Positions 1 to 6,754 of a stretch of DNA of 8,596 nt are shown here, in pieces. The DNA is taken from NCBI GenBank assembly GCA_021826485.1, contig JAKAZX010000156.1, forward strand, positions 1-8,596, in the 5' to 3' direction. How positions within the stretch are numbered: position 1 is the stretch's first letter; every line of letters starts with the position of its first letter. The position numbers and the translations under genes were made by a program. This stretch comes from Pseudomonadota bacterium. Its GTDB lineage: Bacteria > Pseudomonadota > Alphaproteobacteria > Acetobacterales > Acetobacteraceae. The notes beneath the pieces were generated by a model that made no database searches, was not told the DNA's origin, and saw only the letters and a list, made by a program, of their open reading frames with translations.

Positions 1-124
1 CGGCACCATCCGCAAGGAGTTCGCGGAGAGTATCGAGGCCAACTCCGTCCACGGCTCCGACAGCGCGGAGAATGCCGCCCGCGAGATCGGCTTCTTCTTC
101 GCCGAGACCGAGATCGTCGGCTAG
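1..124 (+). CDS. ndk: Nucleoside diphosphate kinase, C-terminal 40 residues (partial)
   Basis: This is the 3' end of ndk, read from base 2 to the TAG at 122-124; the rest lies before the window. The enzyme moves the gamma-phosphate of ATP to other nucleoside diphosphates through a phosphohistidine, balancing cytoplasmic NTP and dNTP pools. The fragment opens with GTIRKEF and contains NSVHGSDSAE, the family's active-site block. The catalytic histidine of HGSDS is encoded at 50-52. It ends with the usual REIGFFF stretch and a short tail (ETEIVG), as in compact bacterial Ndk of about 140 residues. The gene converges on the amidase gene, and the two TAG stops share CTAG at 121-124, so there is no intergenic space. 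Identification is secure from the motif despite the truncation. Confidence 0.96.
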   Translation, partial: GTIRKEFAESIEANSVHGSDSAENAAREIGFFFAETEIVG

Positions 125-1524
125 CCGGCGGCGAGGCCGCGCATCGCCGCCGCCGCCGCCAGCACGGCGGCGTCGGCGCCGCGCCGGCCGACCACCTGCA
201 ACCCGACCGGCAGCCCGTCCGCCCCGAAGCCGCAGGGCACCACCGCCGCGGGCGCCTGCGCCAGATTGACCGGGTAGCTGAACCCCGCCCATTCGGTCCA
301 GCGGCCGAGGCCGGAGCCGGGCGGCACCTCCTCCCCCGCCACGAAGGCGGTCAGCGCCACGGCGGGGGAGATCAGCACGTCATGCGCCGCCACCAGCCGC
401 TCGAACGCGACGCCGAAGGCGGCACGCTCGGCCTGGGCGGCGATCACCTCCACCGCCGACAGCCGCGCCCCGTCCGCCGCCACGTCGCGCAGGCCGCGCT
501 CGATCACCGCATGCCGTTCGGCCGGCACCGCGGCGAGCCTGGCGGCGGCGCCGGTGTGCCAGTGGCGGCGGAACAGGTCGAACAGGTCGCCGCCGGGCAG
601 GGTGACGGGAGTCAGCACCGCCCCTTCCGCCGCCAGGCGGTCGCACAGGGCGGCGAAGGCGGCCTGCACGTCGGCGGCCACCCGGCCGCGCGGCGGCGCA
701 TCCCACACCGCCACGCGCAGGCCGCGCAGCGGGGTCTCCGGCAGCGGCAGGAGCGGCGGGACCGGCCAGGGGCACTGATACCAGTCCCGCAGGTCGCGCC
801 CGGACATCACCGCCAGCATCAGCGCCGCATCCGCCACGCTGCGGGCCAGCGGGCCGAGATGGGCGACGGTGCCGAACGGGCTCGGCGGATAGGCGGGCAC
901 CAGGCCGAAGGTCGGCTTGTGCCCCACCACGCCGCAGAACCCGGCCGGAATGCGGATGGAGCCGCCGCCATCGGTGCCCAGATGCACCACCCCCGCCCCG
1001 CAGGCCGCCGCCACCGCGGCCCCGCCCGAGGAGCCGCCGCAAGTGCGGCCGGCATCCCACGGATTGCGCGTGATGCCGGTCAGCACGCTGTCGGTCACCG
1101 CCTTCCAGCCGAATTCCGGCGTCGTGGTCAGCCCCAGCAGCACCGCGCCGGCCGCGCGCAGCAGGGCGACCGTGGGCGCATCCTCCTCCGCCCGCACCGC
1201 GGGGACGGAAGTGGTGCCGTAGCGCACCGCCCAGCCCTTCACCCAGACGATGTCCTTGATGGTGGCCGGCACGCCGTCCAGCGGTCCGCGCGGCGCCCCC
1301 GCCAGCCAGCGCGCCTCCGACGCCCGTGCGGCCGCCAGCGCGCCCTCCGGATCGAGATGGCTGAACGGGTTGAACCGCGGCTGGATCGCCTCCGCCCGCG
1401 CGAGCGCGGCGCGCGCCACCTCCACCGGCGACAGCGACCGGTCGGCATAGCGGCGCGTGAGGTCGGCGGCCCCGAAGCGGCAAAGCTCCGGCGCGTCGTC
1501 GAGCGGCGTGGGGCGGGCGGTCAT
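121..1524 (-). CDS. Amidase-signature (AS) family hydrolase
   Basis: A 467-residue cytoplasmic amidase-signature enzyme, expected to hydrolyse a carboxamide to acid and ammonia or amine. All three catalytic residues are present: Lys90 in ATIKDI, the cis-Ser165 in the first Ser of GGSSGG, and nucleophile Ser189 in TDGGGSIRIPAGFCG. The 24-residue spacing between the two serines matches the family, as does the total length. No signal peptide or membrane segment is seen. I chose the ATG at 1522-1524 (MTARPTP) because a GGGAGAG ribosome binding site lies just upstream; an in-frame ATG at 1555-1557 would add 11 residues without such a site. The gene is divergent from the aminohydrolase gene and its stop overlaps that of ndk. 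The substrate cannot be read from the sequence: the AS family includes amide, nitrile-pathway, allophanate and GatA enzymes. GatA is unlikely because no gatC or gatB is adjacent. The neighbours suggest a role in nitrogen release, by inference only. Confidence 0.93.
   Translation of the reverse strand: MTARPTPLDDAPELCRFGAADLTRRYADRSLSPVEVARAALARAEAIQPRFNPFSHLDPEGALAAARASEARWLAGAPRGPLDGVPATIKDIVWVKGWAVRYGTTSVPAVRAEEDAPTVALLRAAGAVLLGLTTTPEFGWKAVTDSVLTGITRNPWDAGRTCGGSSGGAAVAAACGAGVVHLGTDGGGSIRIPAGFCGVVGHKPTFGLVPAYPPSPFGTVAHLGPLARSVADAALMLAVMSGRDLRDWYQCPWPVPPLLPLPETPLRGLRVAVWDAPPRGRVAADVQAAFAALCDRLAAEGAVLTPVTLPGGDLFDLFRRHWHTGAAARLAAVPAERHAVIERGLRDVAADGARLSAVEVIAAQAERAAFGVAFERLVAAHDVLISPAVALTAFVAGEEVPPGSGLGRWTEWAGFSYPVNLAQAPAAVVPCGFGADGLPVGLQVVGRRGADAAVLAAAAAMRGLAAG
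126..152 (+). terminator. GC-rich inverted repeat just after the ndk stop (weak terminator candidate)
   Basis: CGGCGGCGA at 126-134 is a perfect inverted repeat of TCGCCGCCG at 144-152, with a 9-nt loop. It begins two bases after the ndk stop. There is no T-run after the stem, so it is not a standard intrinsic terminator. It also lies within the alanine-rich C-terminal codons of the convergent amidase gene, where such repeats arise by composition. It may slow polymerase or mark an mRNA end, but this is a guess. Confidence 0.2.
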
Positions 1525-1607
1525 GCGGCTCTCCCGGCTGATCGGGGAAACATGCACCGGCGCGACACGGCTTGCGAGGGCGAACGATTGCGGTGCAGGC
1601 TGCCGCG
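1525..1607. promoter_or_regulatory. Divergent intergenic region between amidase and aminohydrolase genes
   Basis: These 83 bp are the only real intergenic space in the window apart from a 17-bp gap at 6012-6028. They must hold the start signals for the amidase (leftward) and probably for the aminohydrolase-permease pair (rightward). I see no convincing -35/-10 pair on either strand and no clear palindromic operator. The space is too small for a purine riboswitch plus promoter, and no such fold is apparent. If translation of the rightward gene starts at the earlier TTG (1572) or GTG (1593), the gap is shorter still. Confidence 0.45.
1529..1535 (-). promoter_or_regulatory. Ribosome binding site of the amidase gene
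   Basis: Read on the minus strand, the sequence is GGGAGAG followed by CCGC and ATG. The GGAG core sits 6 nt before the ATG at 1524. This decides the start in favour of MTARPTP over the upstream in-frame ATG at 1557. Confidence 0.7.
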
Positions 1608-3464
1608 ATGGACGATGACCTGCTGATCGATGCCGCCGCCGAGGTGCGCATCCGCCAACATCTGGTGCTGGTCGCGCTGGGCAAGCGCCCGGCGGACCGC
1701 AGCCTGCGCGTGGGCCGCCTGTTCGACCCGCACACCCGCACCTGGCGCGACGACCAGGAGATCGTGATCGCCGGCCGCCGCATCGCCTGGGTCGGCCCCG
1801 CCGGCCAGTATGCCGGCGAAGTGGCGGAACGGGTGGCGCGCCCCGGCCTCGCCGCCGTGCCGGGCTTCGGCGAGGTCCACAAGCACATCGAAAGCTCCCA
1901 CCTGACCCCGGAATGGGAGGCGGCGCTGGTGCTGCCGCGCGGCAATACCTGGACCTGCGAGGCCAGCCACGAGTTCAGCAACGTCAACGGCCCGCGCAAC
2001 CTGGAATTCTGGCTGGAGGCACGGCGCCGCGGCTCGCCGCTGAAGATCTTCCCGCTGCCCGGCTCGGCGGTGCCGCCGACCGCCTATGAATGGGGCGGCG
2101 GCTGGTTCGGCCATGACGAGCAGGCGGGCTTCCTGGACGCGAGCCTGATGGTCGCGGGACTGGACGAGGTGATGGACTGGCCGGCGGTGTGGAACCCGCA
2201 AAGCCCGTCCTACGCCCGTCTGTGGGGCATGATCGGCGCCACCTTCGCCCGCCGCGGGGTGGTGGAGGGGCATGGCGCGGGCCTGCGCGACGCCGCCGCG
2301 ATCAACGCCTTCGCCGCCGCCGGCCTCGCTTCCGACCATGAGGTGATGACGGCGGAGGAAGCGTGGGAGAAGCTGGCGCACGGCGTGTTCCTGGAACTGC
2401 GCCCGCAGTCGATGGACACGCTGATCCCGGCGCTGCTGGCGCGCGGGCTGGCCGACTGGTCGCAGGTGGCCTTCACCACGGACGACCGCAGCGCCTCCCA
2501 CACGCTGCGCGACGGGGCGACCGACCACAACGCGCGCACCGCGATCCGGCTCGGCGTGCCGCCGGAAACGGCGCTGCAATGCGTGACGCTGAACCCGGCG
2601 CGGCACATGCGGCTGACCCCCTGGGTCGGCAGCATCGCGCCCGGCCGGTTCGCCGATGTCGTGCTGCTGCGCGACGTGGCGTCGCTGGACATCGCCGAAG
2701 TCTGGGCCGACGGGCGGCAGGTGTCGGAGACGACGCGCTATCTGCCGCAGGTGCCGCGCATCGACTGGCCGGACTGGGCGACGCGCACGGTGAATCTGGG
2801 GCGCAAGCTGGCCGCCGCCGATTTCCGCATCCCCGCCGCACCGGGGCGGGCGACGATGCATGCCGCGCTGCTGCGCCCGTTCCACTGGACGGATGGCTTC
2901 ATCACCGCCGACCTGCCGGTGGCGGACGGCGCCGTGCAGCGCGATGCGGCGCGCAACGTCACCAAGTTCGCGATCGTGGACCGTTTCTCGGGCGAGGCAC
3001 GCACGTCGCGCATGTTCTGGCTCGGCTGCGGCCCGCGCACGCCCGGCACGGCGCTTGCCTGCTCGGTCGCGCATGACAAGCACAACATCTGGGTGGTCGG
3101 CTCCGACGATGCGGCGATGGCCGATGCGGTCAATGCGCTGGGCGACATCCAGGGCGGCTGGGCGCTGGTGCGCGAAGGGCGGCTGGTGTCCACCGTGCGC
3201 TATGAGGTGGGCGGGCTGATGAGCTGCCGGCCGGCCGCCGCGCTGGATGCCGAGATGCAGGCGCTGTACGCCGAGGCGGCGAAGGTGGAGTGGCTGTACG
3301 AGCCGACCTTCCATCCGCACTGGTATCCGGGCTTCCCGGAACGGCTGATCTTTGCCACGCTGACCTGCGCGCCGTGGCAATGGGTGCTGGTGGCGCCGTG
3401 CGAGCAGGCACCGGAGGGGTTCATCAACGTGCAGACGGGCGAAGCGCATCCGGTGGTGTGGTGA
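1608..3464 (+). CDS. ade: Adenine deaminase-type aminohydrolase (amidohydrolase superfamily)
   Basis: A 618-residue protein with the adenine deaminase (EC 3.5.4.2) layout; that enzyme converts adenine to hypoxanthine plus ammonia at a metal centre. The N-terminal amidohydrolase barrel has HKHIESS (His91, His93), SHE (His121, Glu122), EGHGAGL (His222), SDHE (243-245) and TTDDR (Asp292, Asp293). The C-terminal adenine deaminase domain carries VAHDKHN (487-493), then VVGSDD and GGLMS. The usual ADPHE motif reads EASHE here, and PGF(I/V)DxHxHIESS reads PGFGEVHKHIESS, so this is a divergent subgroup and another aminopurine-like substrate is possible. It is slightly longer than the usual 550-600 residues. 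The start is uncertain: ATG 1608 is preferred, but GTG 1593 and TTG 1572 are in frame and none has a strong ribosome binding site. The stop overlaps the GTG of a purine permease gene by four bases, which supports a purine role. Confidence 0.9.
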   Translation: MDDDLLIDAAAEVRIRQHLVLVALGKRPADRSLRVGRLFDPHTRTWRDDQEIVIAGRRIAWVGPAGQYAGEVAERVARPGLAAVPGFGEVHKHIESSHLTPEWEAALVLPRGNTWTCEASHEFSNVNGPRNLEFWLEARRRGSPLKIFPLPGSAVPPTAYEWGGGWFGHDEQAGFLDASLMVAGLDEVMDWPAVWNPQSPSYARLWGMIGATFARRGVVEGHGAGLRDAAAINAFAAAGLASDHEVMTAEEAWEKLAHGVFLELRPQSMDTLIPALLARGLADWSQVAFTTDDRSASHTLRDGATDHNARTAIRLGVPPETALQCVTLNPARHMRLTPWVGSIAPGRFADVVLLRDVASLDIAEVWADGRQVSETTRYLPQVPRIDWPDWATRTVNLGRKLAAADFRIPAAPGRATMHAALLRPFHWTDGFITADLPVADGAVQRDAARNVTKFAIVDRFSGEARTSRMFWLGCGPRTPGTALACSVAHDKHNIWVVGSDDAAMADAVNALGDIQGGWALVREGRLVSTVRYEVGGLMSCRPAAALDAEMQALYAEAAKVEWLYEPTFHPHWYPGFPERLIFATLTCAPWQWVLVAPCEQAPEGFINVQTGEAHPVVW

Positions 3465-4822
3465 GCGGCGAAACGCAGGTGACGCAGCGGCGCGGGCTGG
3501 ACGCGATCTTCGGCTTCCGCGCGCGCGGCTCCTCCGTGCGGCAGGAAATCGTCGCGGGGGCGACGACCTTCGCCGCGATGGCCTACATCATCGCGGTGAA
3601 CCCCGCGATCATGTCCGCGACCGGCATGGACCGCGGCGATCTGGTGATCGCGACGGCAATCGCCGCGATCTTCGGCAGCGCGCTGATGGGCCTGTGGGCG
3701 AACTTGCCGCTGGCGGTCGCGCCGGCGATGGGATCGAACGTCGTGCTGACCTTCGTCGTGGTCAAGCAGATGGGCGTGCCGTGGCAGGGCGCGCTGGCAA
3801 TGGTGGCGTTCACCGGCCTCGTGTTCCTTGTGCTGTCGCTGTCGCGGCTGCGCGGCTACGTGGCGCGCGAAGTGCCCGAGGTGCTGAAAGTCGGCATCCA
3901 GGCCGGCGTCGGCACGCTGATCGTGTTCATCGGCCTGCGTGGCGCCGGCTTCATCGTCGCCAACCCGAGCACCTATGTCGCGATGGGATCGCTGGCGAAG
4001 CCGCCGGTGCTGCTGACACTGTTCGGGCTGCTGCTGACGCCGGTGCTGGTGGTGCGGCGGGTGCCGGGCGCGCTGATCCTGTCGATCGCGGCGCTGACGG
4101 TGATCGGCTTCTTCGTGCCGGCCGGCCAGGGCAAGATGGTGACGCATCTGCCGTCCGCGGTGATCGCGTGGCCGCGCTGGCCGTCAGGCACGTTCGGACA
4201 GCTCGATTTCCGTTGGCTGGCGACGCATTTCCTGATCGCGCTGCCGATCCTGTTCTACTTCGTCTGCGCCGAATTCTTCAGCACGCTCGGCACCGTGCTC
4301 GGCGTCACCGGGGCGGCCAATCTGCGCGAGCAGGACGGCGCGATCCCCAACGCGACCGCGGTGTTCTCCACCGATGCGCTGTCGTCGATGGTGGGGCCGG
4401 TGTTCGGCACCTCCGTCGTGACCGCCTATATCGAAAGCGTCACCGGCGCGCAGGCGGGCGGACGGACCGGACTGACGGCGCTGACGGTCGCCGCCCTGTT
4501 CGTGCTGTCGCTGTTCTTCTGGCCGATCTTCGTGATCGTGCCGGGCCAGGCGACGGCGCCGGCGCTGGTGCTGGTGGGCGTACTGATGATGCAGGGGCTG
4601 GCACGCATCGACTTCGCCGACCTCGCCAACGCCGTGCCGATCGTGCTGACGCTGCTGGTCACGGTGCTGACCAACAACCTGATCAACGGCATGGCGCTGG
4701 GCACCTTCGCCTATATCCTGATCGCGCTGGCGCAGGGCCGTGGGCGGGAGGTGAGCGCCGTGGTCTGGGGCCTCGGCGTCGTGTTCATCGCCTTCTGGGC
4801 GGTCACGACGACGCTGATGTAG
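3461..4822 (+). CDS. NCS2/AzgA-type purine permease
   Basis: A 453-residue polytopic inner-membrane transporter of the AzgA/PbuG branch of NCS2 (hypoxanthine/guanine/adenine uptake, usually with protons). Family marks in order are EIVAGATTFAAMAYIIAVNP (30-48), NLPLAVAPAMGSN with Asn93, the TM8 block AEFFSTLGTVLGV (270-282), GTSVVTAYIES with Glu325, and GGRTGLTAL (333-341). Hydrophobic segments run through to the C-terminus, consistent with the 12-14 helices of the family. The TM8 block is odd: relatives usually read VDLFDTLGT, whereas this protein has Ser274 where the second Asp is expected and Glu271 near the first. The start is GTG 3461, overlapping the aminohydrolase stop as GTGA, which indicates translational coupling; GTG 3479 is an alternative. 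The 3' end overlaps the convergent flavoprotein gene by 20 bp. Import of the aminohydrolase's substrate is the natural role, by inference from the operon. Confidence 0.92.
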   Translation: MSGETQVTQRRGLDAIFGFRARGSSVRQEIVAGATTFAAMAYIIAVNPAIMSATGMDRGDLVIATAIAAIFGSALMGLWANLPLAVAPAMGSNVVLTFVVVKQMGVPWQGALAMVAFTGLVFLVLSLSRLRGYVAREVPEVLKVGIQAGVGTLIVFIGLRGAGFIVANPSTYVAMGSLAKPPVLLTLFGLLLTPVLVVRRVPGALILSIAALTVIGFFVPAGQGKMVTHLPSAVIAWPRWPSGTFGQLDFRWLATHFLIALPILFYFVCAEFFSTLGTVLGVTGAANLREQDGAIPNATAVFSTDALSSMVGPVFGTSVVTAYIESVTGAQAGGRTGLTALTVAALFVLSLFFWPIFVIVPGQATAPALVLVGVLMMQGLARIDFADLANAVPIVLTLLVTVLTNNLINGMALGTFAYILIALAQGRGREVSAVVWGLGVVFIAFWAVTTTLM

Positions 4823-6011
4823 GGCGTGCGGCCAGCGCGGTGCGGCCGAGCAGGCCCAGCGCCAGATCGTCCTGCGGCGGCTGGAACAGCCCGGCGCGCG
4901 CGTCGCGGAAATGCCGTTCCAGCACCAGCGCGCGGGTCAGGCTGAAGCCCCCGGCGACGCGCAGCGCGGTTTCGGTCGCGCTGCATGCGGCGTTGGTGCA
5001 GAGATGCTTGGCGAGCGCGATCTGCGGGCCGAACGACGCATGCAGGTCGGGCCGCGCCACCCATGCCTCGGCGGCGCGATACAGCACCGCACGGGCGGCA
5101 TCCAGCACCGCAATCATCTCCCCGATCCAGCGCTGGATGTGCGGTTCGGTGCCGATCGGGCGGCCGAGCGAGGGCGGGGTGCGCGTGTTGGCGTAGTCCG
5201 CGGCGGCGTCGCAGGCCGCCTGACCGATGCCGAGATAGACCGCGGCGATGGTCAGCGCCCAGCCATCGGCACCGGGCCGACGCTCCGGCGGCAGCGGGAC
5301 GCCGATCGGCCGGCGGTCCACCACGTATTCATCAGGCACGAACACGTCCTGATAATCCACGTCGAAATTGCCGCAACTGCGCATCGCCATCGCGTCGTGC
5401 CAGGTGTCGGTCAGCCGCAGTCCGGGGGCCTTGGCACTGACGATCGCCTGCGCCAGTTCGCCCTTGGGCGCGCCGTCATGGGCCGGCAGCACCGCCGCGG
5501 TGACGAGGTAGCGCGAGGCCGGGGCGCCGGTGACGAAGATCTTGCGCCCGTTGATCAGCCAGCCGCCCTGGGCGGGCGTTGCCGTCGTCGCCGGGATGCC
5601 GCCGCGCGAGATGCTGCCGAGTTCCGGCTCCGTCACGCAGGTGTTCAGCGTGCCGCCCTCGGCGATCAGGGTGCGGCAGACCTCCGCCAGGATCGGCTCC
5701 GGCCAGGCACGCTGATCGACCACGCGGCCGAGCAGGCTGACCGTCATGGCCGCGACCAGCGCGGTCGAGCCGTCGCCATGCGCGAGACGTTCCAGCGCAT
5801 GCGTCATGTCGAGCACGTCGGCCCCGCCGCCGCCGAAACCCGTCGGCATCGGCAGGCGCAGGAACCCGCTTTCATGCAGATCGGCGAAGTTCTCGTGCGG
5901 GAAGGTGCCCTGTGGATCGTGCGCGGCGGCGCGTTCCGCGAAGCGCGCCGCCAGCCGGTCGGCGGTGGCCAGGATGTCGCGCTGGGTCGGGTTCAGTGCA
6001 TAGGGGAACAT
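4803..6011 (-). CDS. Acyl-CoA dehydrogenase-fold flavoprotein
   Basis: A 402-residue cytoplasmic protein with the complete acyl-CoA dehydrogenase fold: an N-terminal helical domain (about 1-115), a beta-domain with CVTEPELGS (125-133) and the WLINGRKIFVTGA block (151-163), and a C-terminal helical domain ending in GGFSLTRALVLERHFRDAR (354-372). FAD binding is expected. After RDAR, classical enzymes have YEGT with the catalytic Glu; here the stretch is AGLFQPPQDD, so that base is absent. This argues against ordinary alpha,beta-dehydrogenation of an acyl-CoA, and a monooxygenase- or oxidase-like member of the superfamily (as DszC, SfnB or nitroalkane oxidase are) is possible. The ATG at 6009-6011 has GGAGAA 12 nt upstream. 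It lies 17 bp after livF and is the last gene in view of the transporter operon, which suggests it acts on the imported substrate. The substrate is unknown. Confidence 0.85.
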   Translation of the reverse strand: MFPYALNPTQRDILATADRLAARFAERAAAHDPQGTFPHENFADLHESGFLRLPMPTGFGGGGADVLDMTHALERLAHGDGSTALVAAMTVSLLGRVVDQRAWPEPILAEVCRTLIAEGGTLNTCVTEPELGSISRGGIPATTATPAQGGWLINGRKIFVTGAPASRYLVTAAVLPAHDGAPKGELAQAIVSAKAPGLRLTDTWHDAMAMRSCGNFDVDYQDVFVPDEYVVDRRPIGVPLPPERRPGADGWALTIAAVYLGIGQAACDAAADYANTRTPPSLGRPIGTEPHIQRWIGEMIAVLDAARAVLYRAAEAWVARPDLHASFGPQIALAKHLCTNAACSATETALRVAGGFSLTRALVLERHFRDARAGLFQPPQDDLALGLLGRTALAARPTSASS

Positions 6012-6028
6012 GGTCGTGCGGTTCTCCG

Positions 6029-6754
6029 TCAGGCGGCGGCAGCGCCGCCCAGATAGGCGTCGCGGATGCGGGGATCGCGCAGCAGATCGTGCGCCGTACC
6101 GGCCAGCACAATGCGGCCGGACTGCAACACATAGCCCTGGTGCGCGATGCGCAGCGCAAGGCTGGCGTTCTGCTCCACCATGAACACGGCGACCCCCTCG
6201 CGGTTGATCGCGGCGATCAGGTCCAGCACGCGATCAACGAACAGCGGTGACAATCCCATCGTCGGTTCGTCCATGCAGATCAGCCGCGGGCGGCCCATCA
6301 GCGCGCGCGCCATCGCCACCATCTGCTGCTCCCCGCCCGAGAGCGTGCCGGCGCGCTGCGCCAGCCGTTCGGCGAGGCGCGGGAACAGCGCCAGCACGCG
6401 ATCGAGGTCCGCGGCGATGGCGCGCGCGTCATTGCGGGCGTAGGCGCCCATCAGCAGATTTTCGCGCACCGTCATCGCCGGGAACAGCCGCCGCGCCTCC
6501 GGCACCGAGGCGATGCCGCGGCGGATGATGCGCGGTGTCGCCGCCCCGGTGATATCGGCGCCGGCGAAGCGCACCGCCCCGCTGCGCGGATGCAAGAGGC
6601 CGAGGATCACCTTCATCGTCGTGGACTTGCCGCTGGCATTGCCGCCGAGCAGGCAGACGATCTTTCCCTCCGGCACCGCCAGCGACAGGTCGAAATGCAC
6701 CTGCACGGGGCCGTAGAAGGTGTTGACCCGTTCGAGTTCGAGCAGCGGCGTCAT
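6029..6754 (-). CDS. livF: HAAT-family ABC transporter ATPase, LivF type
   Basis: A 241-residue ATPase of a hydrophobic/branched-chain amino acid (HAAT) importer, acting on the cytoplasmic face together with LivG. Visible motifs are Walker A GGNASGKST (37-45), signature LSGGEQQ (138-144) and Walker B LICMDEP (158-164). The H-loop position reads VEQNA, with Gln195 in place of His, and the Q-loop region reads VPEARRLFP (84-92). Both are usual for LivF rather than LivG and separate the two paralogues. Length is normal. The ATG overlaps the livG stop as ATGA, and GAGGCGGG stands just upstream as a ribosome binding site, so the two are translationally coupled. Liv-type ATPases also serve urea and amide importers, so the name does not fix the substrate. 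Confidence 0.94.
   Translation of the reverse strand: MTPLLELERVNTFYGPVQVHFDLSLAVPEGKIVCLLGGNASGKSTTMKVILGLLHPRSGAVRFAGADITGAATPRIIRRGIASVPEARRLFPAMTVRENLLMGAYARNDARAIAADLDRVLALFPRLAERLAQRAGTLSGGEQQMVAMARALMGRPRLICMDEPTMGLSPLFVDRVLDLIAAINREGVAVFMVEQNASLALRIAHQGYVLQSGRIVLAGTAHDLLRDPRIRDAYLGGAAAA

Noticed and set aside
150..200. GCC/GCG triplet runs near the amidase 3' end as a repeat element
   Set aside because: They encode the alanine-rich C-terminal helix of the amidase and are explained by codon bias.
1525..1607. Possible purine riboswitch ahead of the adenine deaminase-type gene
   Set aside because: The space is too short and GC-rich, and no conserved purine-aptamer core or three-way junction is visible.
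380..1999. A 539-codon open frame on the minus strand across the amidase and the divergent gap
   Set aside because: Its translation is Arg/Gly/Ala-rich shadow sequence of the amidase gene in another frame, with no domain signature.
1521..3449. A 642-codon open frame on the minus strand, antisense to the aminohydrolase gene
   Set aside because: It has low-complexity His/Arg/Gln-rich composition and no recognisable motif. It is a mirror of a GC-rich coding frame, and the plus-strand gene has clear family motifs along its length.
3694..5196. A 500-codon plus-strand open frame across the permease and flavoprotein gene ends
   Set aside because: Its composition is Arg/Ala/Gly/Asp-rich, lacks membrane segments or motifs, and is explained as an alternate frame of two real genes.
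4911..6056. A 381-codon plus-strand open frame opposite the flavoprotein gene
   Set aside because: It is His/Arg/Gln-rich antisense shadow; the minus-strand frame carries the acyl-CoA dehydrogenase-fold motifs and a ribosome binding site.
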